From NCBI GenBank assembly GCA_938038165.1, contig CALHRB010000387.1, positions 1 to 7,729 on the forward strand: a stretch of DNA of 7,729 nucleotides, written 5' to 3'. Both the position numbers and the translations under genes were made by a program. This DNA is from Candidatus Kapaibacterium sp. (GTDB lineage: Bacteria; Bacteroidota; Ignavibacteria; Kapaibacteriales; UBA2268). The notes beneath the pieces were generated by a model. It was not told where the DNA came from. It did no database searches and saw only the letters and a program-made list of their open reading frames with translations. Shown piece by piece: positions 1 through 7,020 of the stretch (its first letter is position 1; each line of letters begins with the position of its first letter).

Positions 1-347
1 GAGATATCGGATATCTTGATAGTGATGGCTTCTTGTTTATAACTGGAAGATTAAAGCGATTTATAAAAGTACTCGGGCAGAGAATTAATTTGGATGATAT
101 CGAAAAATTTCTTGAGGCTCAATTATCATTACCAATTGCAATCCCGGTTTCAGATGATGCAATATATATTTTCATTGAATCAAAAAACGAGAAGGATGTG
201 GAGCTTGTAACCAAATTAGTTTCCGAAACTTACGGATTTCATTACTCATTGATTGTTACAAAATGTATTGACCAAATTCCCGTCAATTCATCAGGAAAAA
301 AGGATTACCCTTTAATAACAAAAATATTTGCAAATGAACGTAATTGA
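1..347 (+). CDS. AMP-dependent acyl ligase (ANL family), C-terminal part, 5' end outside window
   Basis: The reading frame is already open at base 3, and about 114 residues are visible. They correspond to the small C-terminal domain of an adenylate-forming (ANL) enzyme, which activates a carboxylic acid as acyl-AMP and then usually transfers it to CoA or an acyl carrier protein. Seen: DIGYLDSDGFLFITGR at visible residues 1-16 (A7/A8 region with the hinge), then KRFIKVLGQRINLDDIE at 18-34 (A8), and near the end PVNSSGKKDY, where Lys99 is the expected catalytic A10 lysine. The C-terminal domain therefore looks intact. A TTG at 33 is in frame but lies inside the conserved motif, so it is not the start. 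Substrate cannot be read because the binding pocket is upstream. The stop codon lies inside the start of the LuxE-like gene, which suggests translational coupling. Family call is firm; substrate unknown. Confidence 0.9.
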   Translation, partial: DIGYLDSDGFLFITGRLKRFIKVLGQRINLDDIEKFLEAQLSLPIAIPVSDDAIYIFIESKNEKDVELVTKLVSETYGFHYSLIVTKCIDQIPVNSSGKKDYPLITKIFANERN

Positions 348-1416
348 AAATCTCTTTGAACTTCCTCAATACTCTATTCCTTTTTCAGAGAAATCTGTAT
401 TTCTTATAAAGGAATTAAACAAATTGACCGATTATCACTATCGAAACTGCATCCCATATAAGAATGTAATCAGAACAATTTATAATAATAATTATGGTAA
501 TTCGCAAAGCCTATCCGAGATTCCTTTTATCCCTGTCAGACTTTTCAAAAATATTGACCTGAAAAGTATTCCAGATAGTGATGTCTTGAAAACCTTAACC
601 TCGAGCGGAACTACATCAACGCAAGTCTCTAAAATTTTTATTGACAGGGAAACATCGCTGCTTCAGACAAAAGCATTAGCATCAATTGTTACGAGTTTTA
701 TAGGCAGCAAAAGACTACCTATGATAATAATTGACACTGAATCTTCGCTTGGGACTGCTTCGGGAATGTCAGCCAGAGGCGCTGGTCTGGTTGGATTATC
801 CAATTTCGGCAGAAATCACTTTTATGCCCTTGATAAGAATATGCAACTGAAAATAAATGAATTGCTTGACTTCATAGAAAAATATTCAGGTGAGAAGATC
901 CTTGTTTTTGGATTCACATTTATGGTCTGGCAATATTTTTACGAGGAGTTGAGAAAAAACAATATCAAACTCAATTTAGACGGATACTTAATTCATAGCG
1001 GTGGCTGGAAAAAATTGACTGAAATTGCTGTGAGCAACGATATTTTCAAAGAGAAAATCCAAGAACAAACAGGAATTGCAAAAGTTCATAATTTTTATGG
1101 AATGGTTGAGCAAGTCGGTAGTATTTATATGGAATGTGAAAAAGGTTATTTTCACTCTCCTAACTTTTCTGAGATAATTCTGCGAGGTTCAGATTTAAAA
1201 TTTTCAAACAAAATTGGTGAGGAAGGAATAATCCAAACTTTGAGTATATTGCCTAAAAGTTATCCCGGGCATTCAATTTTGACTGAGGATCTGGGAATAA
1301 TTCACGGCATTGATCGCTGTGCTTGTGGCAGGAAGGGGGTTTATTTCTCAATTTCTGGCAGAATACCAAAGGCTGAATTACGCGGTTGTAGCGATGTTTA
1401 TGCTTTAGCAGGTTAA
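334..1416 (+). CDS. LuxE-like acyl-protein synthetase
   Basis: A 360-residue protein of the LuxE/acyl-protein synthetase family (V. harveyi LuxE is about 378 residues). LuxE activates a carboxylate with ATP and holds the acyl group on its own cysteine before passing it to LuxC for reduction. Seen: an adenylate-forming P-loop TSSGTTS at 89-95, HSGGWKK at 221-227, HNFYGMVEQ at 252-260 (like the A5 YGxTE motif), LTEDLG at 316-321, a CACGRKG segment with Cys329 and Cys331, and SGRIPKAELRGC at 341-352. Cys352, nine residues from the C-terminus, is the candidate acyl-carrying cysteine by analogy with the C-terminal cysteine of LuxE. I chose ATG at 334 over TTG at 328; it overlaps the ligase gene by 14 nt and has no Shine-Dalgarno. 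No signal peptide, so cytoplasmic. Next to the LuxC-like gene as in lux loci, but no luciferase follows. Substrate unknown. Confidence 0.9.
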   Translation: MNVIENLFELPQYSIPFSEKSVFLIKELNKLTDYHYRNCIPYKNVIRTIYNNNYGNSQSLSEIPFIPVRLFKNIDLKSIPDSDVLKTLTSSGTTSTQVSKIFIDRETSLLQTKALASIVTSFIGSKRLPMIIIDTESSLGTASGMSARGAGLVGLSNFGRNHFYALDKNMQLKINELLDFIEKYSGEKILVFGFTFMVWQYFYEELRKNNIKLNLDGYLIHSGGWKKLTEIAVSNDIFKEKIQEQTGIAKVHNFYGMVEQVGSIYMECEKGYFHSPNFSEIILRGSDLKFSNKIGEEGIIQTLSILPKSYPGHSILTEDLGIIHGIDRCACGRKGVYFSISGRIPKAELRGCSDVYALAG

Positions 1417-1420
1417 AATT

Positions 1421-2665
1421 ATGTCGAAAATCATTCAAATACTGCCAAAGAATATATTAACTGAAGATATAAAAGCAATTGTCAATAATGATTTTTTGAA
1501 TCTCATTGGTATAGAACCTTTTTCGGAAGTGTCAATTAATTTTTTGAATCAGCTTTCAAAGGAAATTTTATCTGACACTGTCACCTCTCAGATGCCCGAA
1601 CTTGTTGCTCTTGCTTATTTTCTGAGAAAATCAAACATCATTAACATTACTGAAAATTTCAAGAAAACTATTCCAGATACTGAAGTTTCAGTTCCATTGG
1701 GAATATGTTTCCAAATTGCTCCTTCGAATGTTGATACAATATTTATGTATTCTTGGGCTTTTTCTCTTTTAGCTGGAAATTCAAATATTATAAGAATTAC
1801 GCAAAATGTTGGGGAGCAGCTTTCAAGTTTATTATCAATTATTAATCGTGTAATCAATAACCCTGATATTGAAGATATAAGGGCGAGAAATATCATTCTT
1901 TCGTATTCTTACGATGATAATATTAATGCTTATCTTTCCTCTGTTTCAGATTTAAGAATTATTTGGGGTGGAGACAGCACTGTCCAAAGTATCAGGAAGC
2001 ATCTCGCCAAACCTACAACCAGAGACATTGCGTTCGCTGATAAAATTTCTTATTCCATCATCGAATCAAAATATCTTTTATCATTGACTAACACATCACT
2101 TACCGAAAATGTAAGACTTTTCTATAACGATTCCTATTATTTCAACCAAATGGCTTGTTCTTCTCCGCAAGTTGTTTATTTTGTTGGCGATGATAAAGAT
2201 AATCATTCGGCATCAGATATTTTTTGGGCAAAACTTGAAGAAATCTTAAACTCAAAAGCACATTTCGAGCATATTTCTGTCAGTATGAACAAACTTGCAT
2301 ACCTTTACGAAGAATCAGCTTCTGGGATGGATTTAAAGATTCAATCGGAGGTCAATCCTGTTAATCCAACTGTAGTAAATATATCAAAAGAAGATATCCA
2401 AAAAATAGGAAGTATATGTGGTGGAGGTTATTTTCATCAATGTTTTCTCAATGATATTTTAGAGTTAAATCAAATAATTAAACACAATGAACAGACATTG
2501 TCATATATAGGTTTTAATCTAAAAATTCTGAAAAATCTCGTTAAGACACTGAATGGTAAGGGTATAGATAGAATCGTTCCTGTAGGTCAGGCTTTAACCT
2601 TTATGCCAACTTGGGACGGCTTTTCTTTGCTAAATCATTTCACAAAAAGAGTAGTTGTTATATAA
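1421..2665 (+). CDS. LuxC-like acyl-CoA/acyl-protein reductase
   Basis: A 414-residue member of the LuxC acyl-CoA reductase family (aldehyde-dehydrogenase fold), somewhat shorter than bioluminescence LuxC (about 480). The family reduces an activated acyl group to an aldehyde with NADPH, through a cysteine thioester. Seen: VPLGICFQIAPSNVDT at 91-106 followed by AFSLLAGNSNIIR (nucleotide-binding region of the ALDH fold), IIWGGD at 180-185, AFADKISYSII at 204-214, and NQMACSSPQVV at 242-252, where Cys246 is the expected catalytic nucleophile. Late glycines at GSICGGGYF fit the family. The ATG lies 4 nt after the LuxE-like stop, so the two are very probably co-translated partners in one reductase complex. 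The acyl chain reduced cannot be told from sequence. The neighbourhood argues for glycan-precursor chemistry rather than light production. Confidence 0.9.
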   Translation: MSKIIQILPKNILTEDIKAIVNNDFLNLIGIEPFSEVSINFLNQLSKEILSDTVTSQMPELVALAYFLRKSNIINITENFKKTIPDTEVSVPLGICFQIAPSNVDTIFMYSWAFSLLAGNSNIIRITQNVGEQLSSLLSIINRVINNPDIEDIRARNIILSYSYDDNINAYLSSVSDLRIIWGGDSTVQSIRKHLAKPTTRDIAFADKISYSIIESKYLLSLTNTSLTENVRLFYNDSYYFNQMACSSPQVVYFVGDDKDNHSASDIFWAKLEEILNSKAHFEHISVSMNKLAYLYEESASGMDLKIQSEVNPVNPTVVNISKEDIQKIGSICGGGYFHQCFLNDILELNQIIKHNEQTLSYIGFNLKILKNLVKTLNGKGIDRIVPVGQALTFMPTWDGFSLLNHFTKRVVVI

Positions 2666-2672
2666 TAAGTGA

Positions 2673-3563
2673 ATGTCTTTTTTAAGAAAAATTTTGCCTA
2701 AAAAGGTCCTGAACTATTATTCGGGATTGAAACAAAAGCAACTTGCCGAAAAAAAGCAAGAAAACAAAATGTTATCAGCTAATGATTTCCAAAAAATTCT
2801 CAGCGATGAATTTGGAATTAATAAAGGCGATACTGTCTTTGTTCATAGCTCTGTTGACAGACTTAACGTTGATTTATCAGTAAAAGAAATTTTATACGCT
2901 CTGATAGAAGCGGTTGGTGAGGAAGGAACATTACTATTTCCCACCTACCCCGCATTACCTTCCTATGAATTTCTAAAATCAGGTAAGGTCTGGGATATTA
3001 AGAGAACGCCTTCTTTTTCCGGTATGCTTAGCGAGGTTGCCCGAAGAACCAATGGAAGTAAAAGAAGTCTTCACCCGACAAAATCTGTTTGCTCAATTGG
3101 AAAGAATGCTGAATATTTTACCAATGAGCATCATCTTTCACCATATCCTTATGACAAACAAAGCCCATATTATAAATTGATTAAGCAAAATGGTATTTGT
3201 ATCGGTTTGGGTATTACTTCCAATTATTTTTCATCCACTCACACTGTTGATGATCACTTCAAAGATGAGTTTCCTGTTATGCCATACCACAAACGAGTTT
3301 TTGATGCCAAATGCATAGATTATGCCAAGGAAACAAAAATTGTTCGGACTTATGCCCATAATATCAGAAAAATGAAATTCAACATTCCGTTATATTTCAA
3401 AAAGTATGTTCCAAGCAATACTGCTCGAGATTTTCAATTATTGGGTATGGATTTCTTTTATGTTAAATCAAAACCATTATTTGATAGGATGTGTGAATTA
3501 GCTGAGAATGGCATCACAATTTATAAAAGAATTTATTACAAACCTTCGAAAATATTTAAATAA
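2673..3563 (+). CDS. AAC(3)-fold antibiotic-acetyltransferase-family N-acetyltransferase
   Basis: A 296-residue protein of the family that includes aminoglycoside 3-N-acetyltransferases and YokD, which move an acetyl group from acetyl-CoA to an amine. Seen: KGDTVFVHSSVDRL at 51-64 and GTLLFPTYP at 85-93 (core strands), RTPSFSGMLSEVARR at 111-125, RSLHPTKSVCSIG at 131-143, PYDKQSPY at 159-166, ICIGLG at 175-180, and STHTVDD at 188-194, whose His190 is the likely catalytic base. A lysine-rich stretch of about 33 residues precedes the domain; Met33 is an alternative start, but the ATG at 2673 sits only 7 nt after the previous stop and is preferred. The operon setting points to N-acetylation of an amino sugar or another amine in a glycan precursor. 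Resistance is unlikely. Family call strong, substrate inferred. Confidence 0.88.
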   Translation: MSFLRKILPKKVLNYYSGLKQKQLAEKKQENKMLSANDFQKILSDEFGINKGDTVFVHSSVDRLNVDLSVKEILYALIEAVGEEGTLLFPTYPALPSYEFLKSGKVWDIKRTPSFSGMLSEVARRTNGSKRSLHPTKSVCSIGKNAEYFTNEHHLSPYPYDKQSPYYKLIKQNGICIGLGITSNYFSSTHTVDDHFKDEFPVMPYHKRVFDAKCIDYAKETKIVRTYAHNIRKMKFNIPLYFKKYVPSNTARDFQLLGMDFFYVKSKPLFDRMCELAENGITIYKRIYYKPSKIFK

Positions 3564-3569
3564 GAAATT

Positions 3570-4706
3570 ATGAAACTTGGATTGATACTAACAAATGATT
3601 GGGAGATTTTTGGAGATGGCACCGGTGATTATTTCGAAATTCAGCATAACCCATTGCTGAATTTAATGGATATTATCAAGGAATATGAAGCGAAAATAAC
3701 AATTATGGCTGAAGTCTGCCAGCAGTTTGGTTTTCTCTCAATATCGAATAATTTCGATTGGGCAAAAAAAATCTCGATTGCTTGGGAAAATATTCTAAAA
3801 GAAATCATTCTTTACGGTTCAGATGTTCAATTGCATTTACATCCACAATGGCTTGATGCAAAATTTGAGAATGGAAAATGGTCTTTGAATATGAATAAAT
3901 GGGCTTTGTCATCTCTTGACACCGAGTCAATTGAAAATCTGATAATCAAAGGGAAAAACTACCTTGAATCTTTACTATATAATGTCAAACCCAATTATAA
4001 ATGCCAAGCTTTTCGTGCAGGATCTTATTGTATTCAACCCTCAGATGTTATCATTCAAAAATTGATTAAAGCCGGATTTCTTTGTGATACATCAGTTACA
4101 AAAGGCTTGGTTAATGTTGGCTTTTATGATTTTAGCGATGCTCATTCAAATTTATTACCTTGGCTCTGTTACGAGAAATCCGTAACAAAAAAAGGTAAAT
4201 CAGATTTGATGGAAATTCCAATTTATTCAAAAGAAATGCTTTATTCAAAGGTTTTGGAAAAGTTTACTCCTTCACTTTTTTATAGTATTTTTTTTGGCGT
4301 CCAAGTTCCAAAATTTGAATTAGAATGGCAAAAAGCAAGGGAAAGTGTCAAAAGTAAAAGATATCCTCGTGAGCAAAGATTTTACAAAAGCAAACAGAAG
4401 AAAAACCTTTCATTCTATATTAAAGCAATAGCAGATAAAACAGTCATTCAACTTGATTATGACTATCTTCCTGCCTCTGTCTTTGTAAAAATCATCAATG
4501 ATATTTATCAAAATTTTAAAGATAAATTCCCTGATGAGATTATCATTCCTGTTGTTGCTTCAGGACATATTAAGGATGTTCATTCAAATGATAACCTTAA
4601 ATGGATTTTTGAAAAGATTAAAAAAGATTTAAACGAAAAAGTCGTTTATTGGACTTTGTCAGACGCAATTAATTTTTGGTATCCAAAATTAAAAAATTTC
4701 GATTAG
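3570..4706 (+). CDS. NodB-fold polysaccharide-deacetylase-like protein
   Basis: A 378-residue protein with the key landmarks of the NodB/carbohydrate esterase 4 fold, which removes N- or O-acyl groups from carbohydrates using a divalent metal. Seen: LILTNDWE at 5-12, where Asp10 takes the place of the first catalytic Asp of the usual TFDD motif and Trp11 replaces the metal-binding second Asp; VQLHLHPQW at 86-94, which supplies the HxH metal ligands His89 and His91; CQAFRAGSY at 145-153, matching the RxG motif 3; and VVASGHIKDVH from about 328, with His333 the likely late histidine. No signal peptide or membrane segment is seen, so it should act in the cytoplasm on a precursor or lipid-linked sugar. 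A basic segment of about 70 residues (KARESVKSKRYPREQ and around it) has no obvious counterpart in small NodB domains. The gap to the previous gene is 6 nt. Fold likely, activity uncertain because of the altered first motif. Confidence 0.78.
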   Translation: MKLGLILTNDWEIFGDGTGDYFEIQHNPLLNLMDIIKEYEAKITIMAEVCQQFGFLSISNNFDWAKKISIAWENILKEIILYGSDVQLHLHPQWLDAKFENGKWSLNMNKWALSSLDTESIENLIIKGKNYLESLLYNVKPNYKCQAFRAGSYCIQPSDVIIQKLIKAGFLCDTSVTKGLVNVGFYDFSDAHSNLLPWLCYEKSVTKKGKSDLMEIPIYSKEMLYSKVLEKFTPSLFYSIFFGVQVPKFELEWQKARESVKSKRYPREQRFYKSKQKKNLSFYIKAIADKTVIQLDYDYLPASVFVKIINDIYQNFKDKFPDEIIIPVVASGHIKDVHSNDNLKWIFEKIKKDLNEKVVYWTLSDAINFWYPKLKNFD

Positions 4707-4713
4707 TTAACTT

Positions 4714-5997
4714 ATGAATATTTTGCTTGTTGGAAGTGGAGGACGAGAGCACGCACTTGCTTTATATCTATCAAAATCTAAGAGTTGCGATAAATTATAT
4801 TCCTATCCCGGCAATCCCGGAATATGGAAAATCTCTGAAAAAGCTGGAAAAGAGATAAAATCACACTCAGATTATATCGGTTTTTGCAAAGAAAATTCAA
4901 TTGATTTGGTTGTTATTGGTCCTGAACAACCATTGGCTGACGGCTTGTCTGATTCTTTGCGACAAAATGGCATTGCAGTTTTCGGACCTTCAAAACTTGC
5001 TGCTCGTTTGGAATCATCAAAAGGTTTCGCTAAAGACTTTATGCAAAAGTATAAAATCCCAACTGCCTCTTTCAAAACATTTAATAAAACAGAACAAGAT
5101 CAGGCAACCGATTATCTCAGAACAGCTAATTATCCAATTGTAATCAAAGCTGATGGATTAGCCGCTGGCAAGGGAGTCATTATAACAAATAATTTTGATG
5201 AGTCACAAAATACTTTAAATCAAATTTTTTCAGGAATTTTCGGGGAAGCTGGAAATGCCGTTGTAATTGAAGAATTTATGGAAGGTGAAGAAGCTTCAAT
5301 TCTTGCAATAACTGATGGAAAGGATTATTTACTATTGCCTCCATCGCAAGACCATAAGAGAATATTTGACGGAGATAAAGGAAAAAACACAGGCGGAATG
5401 GGAGCTTACTCACCCGCTCCAATCGTGAATGATAATTTATTAAAACAAATTGAAAATGAAATAATTATTCCTGCAATTAATGGTATGTCAACCGAAGGCA
5501 CACCATTCATGGGCTGTCTTTATGCCGGGTTGATGATAAAAGACAATAAAGCTAAAGTTGTAGAATTCAACGTTCGATTTGGAGATCCTGAAACACAGGC
5601 TGTTCTACCTCTGATAAAAGGAGATTTTGTTGCTTTGGTTTATAGTGCTGCAATTGGAAAGCTTGATAAAAACAAAATAAGTATCCTTGAAAACAACCAT
5701 TGCTGTTGTGTTGTTCTTGCATCTGACGGTTATCCCGATAATTTTGAAAAAGGATTTGAAATTTCAGGAATTGACGACGCTGAAAAAAATGGAGCATTTG
5801 TTTTTCACGCCGGAACCGCTCTTAGAGAAAATAAATTAGTTAACTCTGGTGGTAGGGTACTTGGTGTTACAGCTTTAGGAGAAAGCCTTAAACAAGCAGT
5901 CGAAAAAGCTTATCATTATGTCGAATTAATCAGCTTTAAAAATAAATATTACAGAAAAGACATTGGCTTGAAAGGACTTAATAGACATTTTGAATAG
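4714..5997 (+). CDS. purD: Phosphoribosylamine--glycine ligase (GAR synthetase)
   Basis: Makes glycinamide ribonucleotide from 5-phosphoribosylamine, glycine and ATP, an early step of purine synthesis in the cytoplasm. The 427-residue length is normal for a single-domain bacterial PurD. Seen in order: MNILLVGSGGREHALA at the N-terminus, GPEQPLADGL at 69-78 (N domain), KADGLAAGKGV at 145-155 (ATP-grasp), DHKRIFDGDKG at 213-223 followed by NTGGMGAYSPAP, and EFNVRFGDPETQ at 284-295 (metal/ATP site). All are intact, so the enzyme should be active. The ATG is 7 nt after the deacetylase-like stop, without a Shine-Dalgarno. No other purine gene is nearby, and no purine riboswitch or promoter lies in front of it, so it seems to depend on read-through from the glycan genes. 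Confidence 0.98.
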   Translation: MNILLVGSGGREHALALYLSKSKSCDKLYSYPGNPGIWKISEKAGKEIKSHSDYIGFCKENSIDLVVIGPEQPLADGLSDSLRQNGIAVFGPSKLAARLESSKGFAKDFMQKYKIPTASFKTFNKTEQDQATDYLRTANYPIVIKADGLAAGKGVIITNNFDESQNTLNQIFSGIFGEAGNAVVIEEFMEGEEASILAITDGKDYLLLPPSQDHKRIFDGDKGKNTGGMGAYSPAPIVNDNLLKQIENEIIIPAINGMSTEGTPFMGCLYAGLMIKDNKAKVVEFNVRFGDPETQAVLPLIKGDFVALVYSAAIGKLDKNKISILENNHCCCVVLASDGYPDNFEKGFEISGIDDAEKNGAFVFHAGTALRENKLVNSGGRVLGVTALGESLKQAVEKAYHYVELISFKNKYYRKDIGLKGLNRHFE

Positions 5998-6394
5998 GAA
6001 GTTCACAATATTATACGATGGCGAATGCGGAATATGTTCTGCATCTGCCAAATGGATTGCAAGCAAGGACAAAAAAGCCTTCTTTGAAATTATCCCTTAT
6101 CAAAATGCTAATTTTAATTCTTTAAAAAATGGATTAACAAAAGGTTTGGCAGAAAAATCTGTTATATTAATTGATAACACTTCCAAGAATTTTTTTAAAG
6201 CTGCCCGCGCAGTCTTCGAAATTGCAAAGAATCTCAGTGGAATTTATAAATTGATTGGAATGATTGGAGCAAATAGCTTCATTTCAACAATTTTTAACCC
6301 GATTTATTATTTAATAGCAAGGCAAAGAAGGAAAATTTCAATTTTTCTCGGTTTTAATGCCTGTTCGGTAAATTATGATAAAGCAACAACATAA
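5990..6394 (+). CDS. DCC (DUF393) family thiol-disulfide-oxidoreductase-like protein
   Basis: A 134-residue small protein of the DCC family, named for its conserved Asp-Cys-Cys signature. Seen: LYDGECGICSASAKWI at 8-23, holding the thioredoxin-like CGIC (Cys13, Cys16) directly after Asp10; a central KAARAVFEIAK; and the typical C-terminal YYLIARQRRKISIFLG followed by a third cysteine (NAC). Family members are predicted redox proteins, and few have a tested function. The start is the TTG at 5990, the only ordinary start codon between an in-frame stop at 5969 and the signature motif. It overlaps the end of purD by 8 nt, which suggests translational coupling and low expression. No signal peptide is present. 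The family call is firm; the role is not known. Confidence 0.88.
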   Translation: MNRKFTILYDGECGICSASAKWIASKDKKAFFEIIPYQNANFNSLKNGLTKGLAEKSVILIDNTSKNFFKAARAVFEIAKNLSGIYKLIGMIGANSFISTIFNPIYYLIARQRRKISIFLGFNACSVNYDKATT

Positions 6395-6914
6395 AAATAT
6401 TATTTATTTTGGTTTTATTTGTATAATGTCATTGATTGGTTGCAGAAGTTATCCCGATTTGAAAGTTGTTGATTACGTTGACTTGAACAAATATGCAGGA
6501 AAGTGGTATGAAATTTCGTCCTTTCCACAAAGGTTTCAAGAAGGCTGTTATTGCTCAACGGCAGAATATATTTTGGGCAAGGATAGGTTCATCCGTGTTA
6601 TTAACAGATGCAGGAAATGGAGTGTTGATGGAGAGTTGAAGGAAGTGAAAGGCAGGGCTTATGTCGTTCCAAACTCAAATAACGCCAAACTCGATGTTCA
6701 GTTCTTTTGGCCCTTCCGTGGGGATTACTGGATAATCGAGCTTGCCGAGGATTATTCCTGGGCAGCCGTGGGGCATCCCAATCGAAAATATCTTTGGATA
6801 TTGTCCCGCACTCCAAGAATGGAAGATACAATCTATAACAATATAATCTACAAAGTTCAGTCAAAGGGCTTCGAAACTTCAAATCTAAGAAAGACAGTTC
6901 AGACTTGCGATTAA
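6375..6914 (+). CDS. Blc-type lipocalin, outer-membrane lipoprotein
   Basis: A 179-residue bacterial lipocalin (Blc/apolipoprotein D-like), a beta-barrel that binds hydrophobic ligands such as fatty acids or lysophospholipids and is thought to help with membrane maintenance. Seen: a basic start, a hydrophobic segment and a lipobox LIGC ending at Cys23, so the mature protein should be lipidated. Then come YAGKWYEISSFPQRF at 40-54 (lipocalin GxW signature with Trp44), a GRAYVV strand, the LDVQFFWPFRGDYWIIEL stretch and YLWILSRTP, all very close to Escherichia coli Blc. Cys58, Cys60, Cys79 and Cys178 are extra cysteines that could form disulfides after export. The ATG lies 20 nt inside the DCC gene, so the two are probably coupled. 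By eye its codons are less AT-rich than those of the genes before it. It ends the operon. Confidence 0.93.
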   Translation: MIKQQHKNIIYFGFICIMSLIGCRSYPDLKVVDYVDLNKYAGKWYEISSFPQRFQEGCYCSTAEYILGKDRFIRVINRCRKWSVDGELKEVKGRAYVVPNSNNAKLDVQFFWPFRGDYWIIELAEDYSWAAVGHPNRKYLWILSRTPRMEDTIYNNIIYKVQSKGFETSNLRKTVQTCD

Positions 6915-7020
6915 TCTTTTCTTCATTTTATCTGAAAAAAGTCGAAATAAATCCTGTTATTCTTCAAAATGTAGTTAAAAGCAAAAAGAATGGGCAGAAA
7001 AAAAAGTGGAGGAATTTAGA

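Larger units (their letters stand above)
1..6914 (+). other. Putative single operon: acyl-reduction, glycan-modifying, purD, DCC and lipocalin genes
   Basis: Eight genes on the same strand are joined by overlaps of 14, 8 and 20 nt or gaps of 4, 7, 6 and 7 nt, with no room for a terminator or promoter between them. This is a direct reading of gene spacing and implies one polycistronic transcript. The transcript begins upstream of the window. None of the visible starts has a convincing Shine-Dalgarno, so overlaps and reinitiation probably carry translation along. Internal promoters inside coding sequence cannot be excluded. Confidence 0.75.

Noticed and set aside
3..15. Inverted repeat of two GATATC sites
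   Set aside because: It lies in the coding sequence of a conserved ligase motif, and GATATC is itself palindromic, so chance explains it.
328..333. TTG at 328 as the LuxE-like start
   Set aside because: It is in frame but only two codons before an ATG at 334, which is the more likely start; neither has a Shine-Dalgarno.
1253..1896. Minus-strand open frames opposite the LuxE- and LuxC-like genes
   Set aside because: They are short, match no family I recognise, and lie wholly within convincing plus-strand genes.
1..2665. Bioluminescence (lux) operon
   Set aside because: LuxE- and LuxC-like genes are present, but no luciferase subunits, LuxD or flavin reductase are seen, and the neighbours are glycan-type genes.
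4872..5797. Extra frames inside purD on both strands
   Set aside because: purD is intact with every conserved motif, so these are frame shadows.
6601..6882. Minus-strand open frame opposite the lipocalin
   Set aside because: The plus-strand protein matches Blc along its length; the opposite frame has no recognisable domain.
6915..6960. Rho-independent terminator after the lipocalin
   Set aside because: Only a weak CTTTT/AAAAG pairing is present, with no GC-rich stem and U-tract, so no terminator is called.
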